Shown here: positions 42,518-51,040 of the stretch, piece after piece
Numbering within the stretch: the stretch's first letter is position 1
Layout: the number at the start of each line of letters is the position of its first letter
DNA from: Vibrio sp. PID17_43
GTDB lineage: Bacteria; Pseudomonadota; Gammaproteobacteria; Enterobacterales; Vibrionaceae
Direction of reading: 5' to 3'
DNA: 64,000 nt
Assembly: GCF_002608565.1 (NCBI RefSeq)
Contig: NZ_LIXM01000017.1
Coordinates: 1 to 64,000 of the forward strand
Notes under the pieces: generated by a model
The model's input: only the letters and a program-made list of their open reading frames with translations
What the model was told of the DNA's origin: nothing
Databases searched by the model: none
Position numbers and translations under genes: made by a program

Positions 42518-42975
42518 AACTCCAATTGACTGAGTAACTGCACACCATATTCATTGTTCGCCGTTAATTCGGCTATACGCTGCTCGCCCTGGTAGCGAAT
42601 ATCCACATCAAGATCAGGTTGTGGCAACAGGCCATGCCCTTTTTCTGGCCATTCAACCAAGCAAATTGCATCATCAGTAAAGTAATCTCGAATACCCATA
42701 AATTCGAGTTCTTCAGGATCCGCAAGACGATAAAGATCAAAATGGTACACTTGCCACTTATCTAGCTGATAAGGCTCAACTAAAGTATAGGTTGGACTTT
42801 TAACATTGCCTTGATGACCAAGAGCACGGACAAAACCACGGCTAAACGTCGTTTTACCTGCACCCAAATCGCCATGCAGATAAATCGTGGTTTGTTGAGA
42901 ACAAAGCTGAGCCAATGCGGTACCTAATGCGACCGTTTCGTGCTCATCTTTTAAGTGAAATTGTTTCGTGCTCAT
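42511..42975 (-). CDS. tsaE: tRNA threonylcarbamoyladenosine biosynthesis ATPase TsaE
   Basis: TsaE (154 aa) is a P-loop ATPase that works with TsaB and TsaD to make t6A37 on ANN-reading tRNAs. Walker A reads [14 protein letters not shown] near residues 35-42. The stop overlaps the amiB start by seven bases. In E. coli nnr lies just upstream; here it is missing. Confidence 0.97.
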   Translation of the reverse strand: MSTKQFHLKDEHETVALGTALAQLCSQQTTIYLHGDLGAGKTTFSRGFVRALGHQGNVKSPTYTLVEPYQLDKWQVYHFDLYRLADPEELEFMGIRDYFTDDAICLVEWPEKGHGLLPQPDLDVDIRYQGEQRIAELTANNEYGVQLLSQLELC

Positions 42976-43350
42976 TATTGCTTCTCTAACTATTGATCGT
43001 TGACTATATAAAAATCAAAAGAACAGGAATAGTAAACTGTGTTGGTTTTGAGAGACAAGCTCTCAAATGTCATATATGCGAAAAAAGTAATCAAATAGAC
43101 CAAAACACAACTCATTAACTCAATACTAAAATCAAGTCTAGACGCTTGGTTTAGCAACAATGAATTGACTCGTTTGCGATCCAGTAACCCAATACAGCCT
43201 CTCTGTTCCATATCAAGCAACTTAGAAGTCACTCACTGCCCCTAAGCTAACCTAGGATGAGTCCATACTAAACAACAAAACTAGACTTTCTGGTAGCACC
43301 TGCAAATAAGATCCGTTAAGATCCGGCCCCCTTTATCTCGGTGATAAAAT
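42976..43350. other. Gene-free region between tsaE and queG (divergent promoters)
   Basis: No credible gene is seen in these 375 bases; the longest reading frame (42990-43232, minus) has no ribosome binding site and odd composition. A perfect 8-bp hairpin (TTTGAGAG 43047-43054, CTCTCAAA 43060-43067) is the only clear structure. The stretch should hold the promoters of tsaE-amiB-mutL-miaA and of queG. Confidence 0.6.
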
Positions 43351-44478
43351 ATGAACTACGAACAACTCGCACAACAAATTAAAATTTGGGGAAAAGAGCT
43401 TGGCTTTCAAAAAGTCGGCATCTGCGATGTTGATCTTAGTGAACATGAGGTCGCGCTACAAAATTGGCTCGACTCTGGTTACCACGGTTCAATGGACTGG
43501 ATGGCTCGTCATGGTATGATGCGCGCCAGACCCGCGGAGTTATTACCGGGAACGGTTCGTGTTATCAGCGTGCGAATGGACTACCTGCCACCAGAGGCCA
43601 AATTTGCTTCTAACCTAGCAAACAAAAACCACGCATACATCAGTCGCTATGCCTTGGGCCGCGATTACCACAAGTTGGTAAGAAAACAGCTCAATAAATT
43701 AGGCAAGCTCATTGAGCAAGAGGCCGGTCAATACGGCTACCGTCCATTTGTCGATTCGGCTCCAATCCTTGAGCGTCCATTAGCTCAAAAAGCAGGATTA
43801 GGCTGGACGGGAAAACACTCGCTTATCTTAGATAAAGACTGTGGTTCATGGTTTTTTCTTGGAGAGCTACTGATTGATTTACCGCTGCCTGTCGACCAAC
43901 CTAGCGTCGATCACTGTGACAAATGTAAAGCCTGCATCACCTCATGCCCAACGCAGGCCATCGTCGAAGATAAAATCGTGGATGCTCGACGTTGTATCTC
44001 TTACCTCACCATTGAATTTGATGGTGTCATCCCAGAAGAATTCCGTAAGCCAATGGGTAACCGCATTTATGGCTGTGACGATTGCCAGCTAGTGTGCCCT
44101 TGGAATCGTGATGCTGAGATTACCAAGCAGAACGACTTCCATCGCAGAGAGGGTTTTGAAGACCCAGACTTAATCACAATGTTCAATTGGGATGAAGCAA
44201 CCTTCCTCAAACAGATGGAAGGTTCTGCCATCCGTCGAATTGGGCACGAACAATGGCTGCGTAATATTTCTATCGCACTAGGGAACGCAGAGTACAGCCA
44301 AAAAAACATTGAAGCACTAGAAAGTAGGCGCGGTGAAAGTAAGTTACTTGATGAGCATGTTGAATGGGCACTAGCTCAGCAACTCAACCAAGTGCCATTT
44401 AATCAATCTGACCCTATCGAAATAAAGAAAAAACGTTTAATCCGAATCGTTGAAAAGGGTCTAGCGAGAGACGCGTAG
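43351..44478 (+). CDS. queG: Epoxyqueuosine reductase QueG
   Basis: QueG (375 aa) uses cobalamin and two [4Fe-4S] clusters to reduce epoxyqueuosine to queuosine in the tRNA wobble base. The cluster motifs are CDKCKACITSCPTQAI near residue 190 and CDDCQLVCPWNRD near 245. It is divergent from tsaE and convergent with the tRNA array downstream. Confidence 0.98.
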   Translation: MNYEQLAQQIKIWGKELGFQKVGICDVDLSEHEVALQNWLDSGYHGSMDWMARHGMMRARPAELLPGTVRVISVRMDYLPPEAKFASNLANKNHAYISRYALGRDYHKLVRKQLNKLGKLIEQEAGQYGYRPFVDSAPILERPLAQKAGLGWTGKHSLILDKDCGSWFFLGELLIDLPLPVDQPSVDHCDKCKACITSCPTQAIVEDKIVDARRCISYLTIEFDGVIPEEFRKPMGNRIYGCDDCQLVCPWNRDAEITKQNDFHRREGFEDPDLITMFNWDEATFLKQMEGSAIRRIGHEQWLRNISIALGNAEYSQKNIEALESRRGESKLLDEHVEWALAQQLNQVPFNQSDPIEIKKKRLIRIVEKGLARDA

Positions 44479-45094
44479 TACTTAGCCTATATACAAGAAA
44501 TTGAAAACACTTTTCGCATATTCAATTCATGATGCTGTTCTCAATTCCGCAATGTGGAAAAAAGAAAAGTACCCTAGTTAAAATGGGTTACAGAAAAAAG
44601 TTAAACACAACTTCAAGAAATGACTAGGATCAAGAAAAAACAAAATAATGATCCTATTTTAACGTATTCGATCCGAACAAAAGGCAGCATTATTGCTATA
44701 TAACAATAACTTAAGAGAAAAAATAATGTACGCTAAACTTCAATATAAAGAAAGGATCTTTCTTTACCACTTCAAAAATCCAATCTGAGAACACTTTATC
44801 AACTGACTTATCCACAGAACAAGATATGTGGATAACTCTGTTAATTGAATAGCTTAAAGCGCTCCGAACATCAAAATATTCACTATCAGACGAGTTTTAT
44901 CATGCGCAACACACAAACGAAATCGTCCGACATCGAAAGATGCGGATTATTATTGTACTTTTGGGATTCATGCTTCTCAGCATTAGGAAAAGAGCAATGA
45001 GAATTGGCTGCGACAGCCTCACTTCATCAGGCGGCGCATCAATAAACAGTTTTAGGGTATAACACTTATCAATACCCAAACTATTCTTTGAAGT
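44479..45094. promoter_or_regulatory. datA-like region with DnaA boxes between queG and the tRNA array
   Basis: This 616-base stretch has no gene. It holds TTATCCACA at 44808-44816 and its inverse TGTGGATAA at 44827-44835 (ten bases apart, both perfect DnaA boxes), TGTGGAAAA at 44553-44561 (matches TTWTNCACA in inverse) and a near-match TTAAACACA at 44601-44609. Four GATC sites lie within 44628-44758. An inverted repeat (TAGGATCA 44625-44632, TGATCCTA 44649-44656, then TTTT) may end queG transcription. E. coli datA, the locus that drives DnaA-ATP hydrolysis, lies at the same place between glyVXY and queG. Equivalence is an inference. Confidence 0.6.
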
Positions 45095-45171
<77 letters not shown>

Positions 45172-45205
45172 TCCATGTATTATCGATTAATACGATAACA
45201 GAAAC

Positions 45206-45295
45206 TGGAGCGACACTCGAGGATCCCTATCCATAACAGAAAGGCATGACCTCAACTTTGATAAGTTTTGTGCTCTATAAATGAGCGAATGTCGC
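45206..45295 (-). pseudogene. Decayed tRNA-Gly copy
   Basis: Both ends match the tRNA-Gly genes (TGGAGCGACA at the 3' side, TGTCGC at the 5' side), and the D-arm and anticodon regions can be aligned. The T arm is broken by about 14 extra bases, the anticodon is changed (GAT where GGC stands on the plus strand), and the anticodon stem keeps only two pairs. It is therefore a tRNA pseudogene. Confidence 0.8.
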
Positions 45296-45329
45296 AATTC
45301 ACTGTTAAGCACAATGAAAGCTATAAAGT

Positions 45330-45405
45330 TGGAGCGACACACGAGGTTCGAACTCGTGACCTCAACCTTGGCAAGGTTGCGCTCTACCAACTGAGCTAGT
45401 GTCGC
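45330..45405 (-). tRNA. tRNA-Gly(GCC), copy 1
   Basis: 76 bases with GCC anticodon (loop TTGCCAA) and encoded CCA; cloverleaf arms pair fully. Identical to the other five copies in the array. Confidence 0.98.
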
Positions 45406-45440
45406 AATGTCACTGTTAAGCACAATGAGGGCTATCAAAT

Positions 45441-45516
45441 TGGAGCGACACACGAGGTTCGAACTCGTGACCTCAACCTTGGCAAGGTTGCGCTCTACCA
45501 ACTGAGCTAGTGTCGC
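45441..45516 (-). tRNA. tRNA-Gly(GCC), copy 2
   Basis: Same 76-base sequence as its neighbours, with GCC anticodon and encoded CCA. It is 35 bases from copy 1. Confidence 0.98.
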
Positions 45517-45568
45517 AAATGTCATTGTTAAGCACAATGAGGGCTATCGCTTTCCACTTTGAAAAAAG

Positions 45569-45644
45569 TGGAGCGACACACGAGGTTCGAACTCGTGACC
45601 TCAACCTTGGCAAGGTTGCGCTCTACCAACTGAGCTAGTGTCGC
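45569..45644 (-). tRNA. tRNA-Gly(GCC), copy 3
   Basis: Same 76-base sequence, GCC anticodon, encoded CCA. It marks the end of the region shared by the 224-bp tandem duplication. Confidence 0.98.
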
Positions 45645-45676
45645 ATGATAAATCGCATCAGCAATTTATCTAAATG

Positions 45677-45753
<77 letters not shown>

Positions 45754-45792
45754 TCCGGATGTCACTGTTAAGCACAATGAAAGCTATTTATT

Positions 45793-45868
45793 TGGAGCGA
45801 CACACGAGGTTCGAACTCGTGACCTCAACCTTGGCAAGGTTGCGCTCTACCAACTGAGCTAGTGTCGC
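45793..45868 (-). tRNA. tRNA-Gly(GCC), copy 4
   Basis: Same 76-base tRNA-Gly; belongs to the first unit of the 224-bp duplication. Confidence 0.98.
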
Positions 45869-45900
45869 ATGATAAATCGCATCAGCAATTTATCTAAATG

Positions 45901-45977
<77 letters not shown>

Positions 45978-46016
45978 TCCGGATGTCACTGTTAAGCACA
46001 ATGAAAGCTATTTATT

Positions 46017-46092
46017 TGGAGCGACACACGAGGTTCGAACTCGTGACCTCAACCTTGGCAAGGTTGCGCTCTACCAACTGAGCTAGTGTCGC
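46017..46092 (-). tRNA. tRNA-Gly(GCC), copy 5
   Basis: Same 76-base tRNA-Gly; second unit of the duplication. Confidence 0.98.
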
Positions 46093-46110
46093 ATGTTCTC
46101 ATAAGAGAAT

Positions 46111-46187
<77 letters not shown>

Positions 46188-46226
46188 TCCGTAATTCATC
46201 GTTAGGTACGATGAAAACCTTCAAAC

Positions 46227-46302
46227 TGGAGCGACACACGAGGTTCGAACTCGTGACCTCAACCTTGGCAAGGTTGCGCTCTACCAACTGAGCTAGTGTC
46301 GC
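46227..46302 (-). tRNA. tRNA-Gly(GCC), copy 6
   Basis: First tRNA of the operon in transcript order; same 76-base sequence. A strong promoter lies about 30 bases upstream. Confidence 0.98.
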
Positions 46303-46334
46303 ATCAACAACGTTTACGCTGTTCAGGGCTGCGA

Positions 46335-46362
46335 ATTATAAGAGCATTTTTTTGTGATGCAA
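46335..46362 (-). promoter_or_regulatory. Promoter of the tRNA operon
   Basis: TTGCAT (46357-46362) and a perfect TATAAT (46335-46340) on the minus strand are separated by 16 bases. A GC-rich discriminator (TCGCAGCCC) follows, as in stringently controlled stable-RNA promoters. Upstream is an A/T-rich tract that could act as UP element. Confidence 0.85.
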
Positions 46363-46458
46363 GTCCTTCGTTCAAAAAATCTTTATTTTTTTATCAAACG
46401 ATGAAAAAGCAAGCAAAAGCTCCATGTATTACAACAAATTGGATCGCAGCCTTAACAG

Positions 46459-47004
46459 TTAGATCTTAAAAATCGTCTCACGATAGTATTTAAGTTCCGC
46501 AATCGACTCGCGAATATCATCCAAGGCCAAATGCGTGCCTTGTTTCGAAAAACCATTTAGCACTTCAGGTTGCCAACGACGAGTCAATTCTTTTAGCGTA
46601 CTTACATCAAGGTAGCGATAGTGGAAGTACTCTTCTAACTCAGGCATATGCTTATACAAAAAACGGCGATCTTGGCCGATGCTGTTGCCACAAATTGGGG
46701 ATACTCCTTTTGGTACCCACCTTTCAAGAAATTCGATCGTTTGTGCTACCGCATCGTGCTCCGAAATTTCACTATTTCGAACTCGCTCAACCAAACCACT
46801 TGCCGTGTGTGTATTCGTACACCACTCATCCATTTTTGCCAGTTCATCTTCTGGCTGATGTATTGCAAGTACTGGACCTTCAGCCAAAATATTCAGCTCA
46901 CTATCAGTAACGATAGAAGCAATTTCGATGATTTTGTGCGTCTCAGGATCAAGCCCGGTCATCTCTAAATCAACCCAAATTAAGTTTTGATCGCTAAAGG
47001 ACAT
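46459..47004 (-). CDS. orn: Oligoribonuclease
   Basis: Orn (181 aa) degrades 2-5-mer RNAs and pGpG, the end product of cyclic-di-GMP breakdown, so it is essential in many gamma-proteobacteria. DEDDh motifs: [10 protein letters not shown] near residue 10, and late [12 protein letters not shown] start at ATG 47002-47004 ([10 protein letters not shown]), the family start. It lies upstream of the tRNA array and is divergent from rsgA, as in E. coli. Confidence 0.98.
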   Translation of the reverse strand: MSFSDQNLIWVDLEMTGLDPETHKIIEIASIVTDSELNILAEGPVLAIHQPEDELAKMDEWCTNTHTASGLVERVRNSEISEHDAVAQTIEFLERWVPKGVSPICGNSIGQDRRFLYKHMPELEEYFHYRYLDVSTLKELTRRWQPEVLNGFSKQGTHLALDDIRESIAELKYYRETIFKI

Positions 47005-47133
47005 GGTTACGCCGCCTATTTGTTTATCGATAAAAGAGGTACTATACCTGAAAATACTTGAAACACGATACTCACAAGCTTGAGCCGAGATCGGACTCAA
47101 TCGTTCGAGTTAACACACATTAAGTACAAAATT

Positions 47134-48198
47134 GTGGCAAAAAAGAAAAAGTTAACCAAAGGTCAGGTGCGACGCGTACGCAGCAACCAACAGAAACGCT
47201 TAAAGAAGCAAGAAGACTCAATCCAATGGGATGAGAACATGTTAGGCGCGAGCAAGCAGGGCTTAGTGATCACTCGCTTCGGCCAGCACGCTGACGTTGA
47301 AGACCTTGATACAGGTGAAGTTCAACGCTGTAACCTCCGCCGTGGCATCGAGTCCCTAGTATCGGGAGACCGCGTACTGTGGCGCGAGGGTCTTGAATCT
47401 ATGGCTGGTATTTCCGGTGTGGTAGAGGCCGTTGAGCCACGCACATCTGTACTGACTCGCCCTGACTACTACGACGGCTTGAAACCCGTTGCGGCGAACA
47501 TAGATCAAATGGTCATCGTTTCCTCAGTTCTACCTGAGCTGTCATTAAACATCATTGACCGCTATTTAGTCGCATCAGAAACACTGAACATTGCACCGCT
47601 GTTGGTCCTAAACAAAATTGACCTACTCGAAGCTGAAGATCGTGCGATGTATGAAGAGTGGCTTGCTGAATACCAACGCATTGGCTACAAGGTTCTTTTT
47701 GTTAGTAAGCAAAGCGGTGAAGGTATTGCAGAACTAGAAGCGCTACTTCGTGGCCGAATCAACATTTTTGTGGGTCAGTCCGGTGTCGGTAAATCAAGCC
47801 TTGTAAACGCACTCATGCCAGGACTTGAGCAAGAGGTAGAAGAAGGTGAAATCTCTGAAAACTCAGGTTTAGGTCAGCACACGACCACTGCGGCACGTCT
47901 ATACCATATACCAAGTGGTGGCGATTTGATTGACTCACCTGGAGTTCGTGAGTTTGGTCTTTGGCACTTAGAAGCGGAAGAAGTGACTAAAGCCTTTGTG
48001 GAGTTCCGTCCATATCTGGGAGGTTGTAAGTTCCGAGACTGTAAGCACAATGATGATCCAGGCTGTATATTGCGAGAAGCAGTAGAAAAAGGTGAAGTCA
48101 GTGAAGTACGCTTTGATAATTACCACCGCATTCTAGAAAGCATGAGTGAAAATAAAGCAAATCGTCAGTACTCTCGTAACAAGAAAGCCGATCTGTAA
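47134..48198 (+). CDS. rsgA: Ribosome small-subunit GTPase RsgA
   Basis: RsgA (354 aa) is a circularly permuted GTPase that checks late 30S assembly: G4 (LNKIDL) comes before G1 ([12 protein letters not shown]) and G3 (DSPGVREF). An N-terminal OB fold and a C-terminal zinc site ([14 protein letters not shown]) complete it. The best start is GTG at 47134-47136 ([11 protein letters not shown]); an upstream ATG at 47080 is unlikely because it overlaps orn's leader. Confidence 0.97.
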   Translation: MAKKKKLTKGQVRRVRSNQQKRLKKQEDSIQWDENMLGASKQGLVITRFGQHADVEDLDTGEVQRCNLRRGIESLVSGDRVLWREGLESMAGISGVVEAVEPRTSVLTRPDYYDGLKPVAANIDQMVIVSSVLPELSLNIIDRYLVASETLNIAPLLVLNKIDLLEAEDRAMYEEWLAEYQRIGYKVLFVSKQSGEGIAELEALLRGRINIFVGQSGVGKSSLVNALMPGLEQEVEEGEISENSGLGQHTTTAARLYHIPSGGDLIDSPGVREFGLWHLEAEEVTKAFVEFRPYLGGCKFRDCKHNDDPGCILREAVEKGEVSEVRFDNYHRILESMSENKANRQYSRNKKADL

Positions 48199-48314
48199 CT
48201 GTGTTAGCGCTGCAACTGTGTAAGAATTCGTCACCGAATACTGACAAGCAGATAGAATTTAAGTAACATCACGCGCCCTAAAACGAGAATCTAACAGAAG
48301 TATCGGAATTAAAA

Positions 48315-49172
48315 ATGGACAAGATTAAAGTTGGACTGCAGTACTGGATCCCACAGCATGGCCTCACTCGTCTAGTGGGCAAACTAGCTTCAGCCAAGGC
48401 TGGCGGTCTAACAACAGCAATCATTCGCTGGTTTATCAAACAATATAATGTGAACATGGATGAGGCGAAGCACTCCGACCCTAAGCACTTCAGAACCTTC
48501 AATGAGTTCTTTGTACGTGAACTAAAAGACGGTGTGCGTCCAATCTCGGAAGACGAAGCAGTGATCACTCACCCTGCAGATGCTTGCGTAAGCCAATTTG
48601 GCCCAATTGAAGACGGCCAGCTAATCCAAGCTAAAGGTCATCACTTCTCTGCGCAAGAATTGCTTGGCGGTGATAAGAAGCTCGCAGAAGAGTTTCAAGA
48701 CGGCTCCTTCGCGACGCTATACCTATCTCCTCGTGATTACCACCGCGTGCACATGCCATGTGATGGCACATTACGTCAGATGATTTACGTCCCAGGAGAC
48801 CTGTTCTCGGTTAACCCGCTAACGGCAGAAAACGTTCCAAACTTATTTGCACGTAACGAGCGCGTAGTATGTATCTTCGATACCGAATTTGGCCCAATGG
48901 CGCAAGTACTGGTTGGTGCTACTATCGTAGGCAGTATAGAGCAAGTATGGGCTGGTACTATCACGCCACCACGCGGTAACACTATCTACAGATGGGATTA
49001 CCCGGCAGAAGGCGACAAAGCCGTTATCTTGAAGAAAGGTGAGGAAATGGGCCGCTTCAAGCTTGGCTCAACGGTTATCAACCTGTTCGTAAAAGATGCC
49101 ATCATATTCGATGAGAGTATGGAAAACGGCAAGCCAACAGTGATGGGAACCCCTTACGCTCATAAGCAGTAA
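48315..49172 (+). CDS. psd: Phosphatidylserine decarboxylase proenzyme
   Basis: Psd (285 aa) makes phosphatidylethanolamine. It is a membrane-associated enzyme that cleaves itself in the motif LGST ([11 protein letters not shown], near residue 250), turning the Ser into the pyruvoyl group of the alpha chain. The position near the C-terminus fits. It follows rsgA by 116 bases, the same order as in E. coli, and has its own terminator. Confidence 0.98.
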   Translation: MDKIKVGLQYWIPQHGLTRLVGKLASAKAGGLTTAIIRWFIKQYNVNMDEAKHSDPKHFRTFNEFFVRELKDGVRPISEDEAVITHPADACVSQFGPIEDGQLIQAKGHHFSAQELLGGDKKLAEEFQDGSFATLYLSPRDYHRVHMPCDGTLRQMIYVPGDLFSVNPLTAENVPNLFARNERVVCIFDTEFGPMAQVLVGATIVGSIEQVWAGTITPPRGNTIYRWDYPAEGDKAVILKKGEEMGRFKLGSTVINLFVKDAIIFDESMENGKPTVMGTPYAHKQ

Positions 49173-49193
49173 GCTTACTGCCAACATTGATTT

Positions 49194-49220
49194 AAAAGCC
49201 TCCACTCGCGGGGGCTTTTT
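49194..49220 (+). terminator. Terminator after psd
   Basis: Ten-pair stem (AAAAGCCTCC with GGGGGCTTTT, one G-U) and a T-run, 22 bases after the psd stop. Confidence 0.85.
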
Positions 49221-49347
49221 TATTGACGAAAAGCAAAACTCTGTTCGAAATTTCGCCTTTCTTATCTAAACTCATACCCATCTCTAAGTCCCTAAAAACA
49301 CAATCGTTTAATCTAACATCAGGAATGAATTGTGTAAGGGGCAATCG

Positions 49348-50763
49348 ATGCCGAAGATGAGTGCGGGCACACTGGGCAAATTACTGGTGTGCTTATTAGT
49401 TCCACTGGGCGTCTTGATGATGCCGAACGATATGATTCCAATTGACGATCTCACCTTAATCCAACATCGTCTTCTGGCTATATTTCTTCTTGCTGCACTG
49501 CTGTGGGTACTTGAGCCCGTCCCCGTTTTCGCTACTTCGATTCTGATTATCGCACTTGAATTGATCATGATATCGGACAAAGGTTTACACCTATTTCGTA
49601 ACCCACCAGCGGGGCACGATTTAGGTGAGTTGATTGCTTATACAGACATCTTCTCTGCTTTTTCCTCCCCTATCATCATTCTCTTCATGGGCGGCTTTGC
49701 TCTTGCGATTGCCGCTTCTAAATACGAACTCGACAACAATCTCGCCCGCGTTCTACTCAAACCGTTTGGTACTCAGCCAAAGTTCATCATGTTGGGTTTA
49801 ATGCTGATCACCGCGGTGTTCTCCATGTTTATGTCGAATACGGCAACTACGGTCATGATGTTGGCGCTCCTTGGCCCTATTGTAGCGTCAGCACCAAAAG
49901 GTGACTTAGGCATTAAAGCCCTCGTATTGTGTATTCCAATTGCTGCTAATACGGGGGGGATCGCAACCCCAATAGGTACGCCGCCTAACGCAATTGCCCT
50001 GCAGTACTTAACGGAAGAAAACAGCATCGACTTCCTATCTTGGATGATGATGGGTTTACCGTTCGTAATGGTACAGTTGACTATCGCTTGGTTCTTGCTG
50101 CAAAAGTTCTTTCCTTCTAATGAGCCAGAAATGAAACTTCGTTTGAATGGTAAATTTGAAAAGAGTTGGCGCGCGATTGTGGTTTACATCACCTTCGCGA
50201 TGACGATCCTGCTGTGGATGACAACCAAGGTACACGGCATGAACACGTATGTGGTGGCGATCATTCCGCTCGCGGTTTTTACTCTAACGGGCATCATGGG
50301 CAAAGAAGAACTCAAGCTCATTAACTGGGATGTGCTATGGCTGGTTGCCGGGGGTATCGCGATTGGTATTGCGCTGGATAAAACCGGTTTAGCGGAAGCC
50401 CTTGCTCATGCGATTGATTACGAGTCCCTTTCTCCATTTTCGGTCGTGGTTGCCCTATCGGTTGTGTGTTGGTTAATGGCGAACTTTATGTCCAATACCG
50501 CAACCGCGAACTTATTGATGCCTATCGCAGCAGCCATTGGTGCTTCGATGCCTAGTCTTGTCGCTATTGGAGGTTTGCAAGGGTTACTCGTTGTCGTCGC
50601 GTTCTCCGCATCACTAGGGATGATCTTACCAGTCTCTACCCCACCAAACTCTCTGGCTTACTCAACTGGATTAATCGAAAGTAAAGACATGGCCAAGGTC
50701 GGCTTAATTATCGGCTTAATTGGTTTGTTTATTGTTTACGGTGCCGTTCTCATACTATTCTAG
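49348..50763 (+). CDS. SLC13 (DASS) family sodium/dicarboxylate symporter
   Basis: This 471-aa protein has about 11 membrane segments and the two SNT motifs of the DASS family (SNTATTVMM near residue 163, SNTATANLLMP near 382). It also has the two related GTPPNAIA and TPPNSLA segments. It is probably a Na+-driven importer of succinate, fumarate, malate or similar acids, close to V. cholerae INDY. I start at ATG 49348-49350, which has AAGGGG upstream, not the TTG at 49330. The substrate cannot be read from sequence. Confidence 0.92.
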   Translation: MPKMSAGTLGKLLVCLLVPLGVLMMPNDMIPIDDLTLIQHRLLAIFLLAALLWVLEPVPVFATSILIIALELIMISDKGLHLFRNPPAGHDLGELIAYTDIFSAFSSPIIILFMGGFALAIAASKYELDNNLARVLLKPFGTQPKFIMLGLMLITAVFSMFMSNTATTVMMLALLGPIVASAPKGDLGIKALVLCIPIAANTGGIATPIGTPPNAIALQYLTEENSIDFLSWMMMGLPFVMVQLTIAWFLLQKFFPSNEPEMKLRLNGKFEKSWRAIVVYITFAMTILLWMTTKVHGMNTYVVAIIPLAVFTLTGIMGKEELKLINWDVLWLVAGGIAIGIALDKTGLAEALAHAIDYESLSPFSVVVALSVVCWLMANFMSNTATANLLMPIAAAIGASMPSLVAIGGLQGLLVVVAFSASLGMILPVSTPPNSLAYSTGLIESKDMAKVGLIIGLIGLFIVYGAVLILF

Positions 50764-50772
50764 ATGGCGGAT

Positions 50773-50800
50773 CACTGAGGTGTGGACAAGCACCTCAGTG
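50773..50800 (+). terminator. Hairpin after the SLC13 gene
   Basis: Perfect 10-bp stem (CACTGAGGTG, 8-base loop, CACCTCAGTG) ten bases after the stop. There is no T-run, so it may protect the mRNA end rather than terminate. Confidence 0.55.
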
Positions 50801-50906
50801 GTTCTCCAACGAAATTCTTTACCATCTGATCTATAAACTAATTCTCTCCAGATTCTGCTCCCATATTCATTCAACAAATTTTTGAGCGTTATTTGCACTA
50901 ATCACC

Positions 50907-50933
50907 TCAAGTATATCGAATGAGTGTCGATAT
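50907..50933 (+). promoter_or_regulatory. Candidate sigma-28 promoter of the chemoreceptor gene
   Basis: TCAA (50907-50910), a 15-base spacer and GTCGATAT (50926-50933) match TAAA-N15-GCCGATAA at 9 of 12 positions. It is about 108 bases upstream of the chemoreceptor start. It is weaker than the motX promoter. Confidence 0.4.
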
Positions 50934-51040
50934 ATAACTTACAGCCTTTCATGTCAGTATTCGTACTTGAATCGTCTCATACCACTTGGAGTCACTGATA
51001 GTGACATTAAACTTCTTGTCTGTTTTATGAAGGTAGGACA

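Noticed and set aside
43047..43067. Hairpin in the tsaE-queG gap as terminator
   Set aside because: A clean 8-bp stem, but there is no T-run on either side and no gene ends nearby.
42990..43232. An 80-aa reading frame between tsaE and queG
   Set aside because: No ribosome binding site, no similarity I recognise, biased composition, and it covers the probable promoter region.
44479..45094. Chromosomal replication origin oriC
   Set aside because: Only three consensus DnaA boxes are seen, there are no tandem AT-rich 13-mers, and the neighbours (queG, tRNAs) are not those of Vibrio oriC (mnmG/mioC). A datA-like site fits better.
45187..45537. A 116-aa reading frame on the minus strand with a repeated protein segment
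   Set aside because: It runs straight through two tRNA-Gly genes and the pseudogene; the repeat is the tRNA sequence read as protein.
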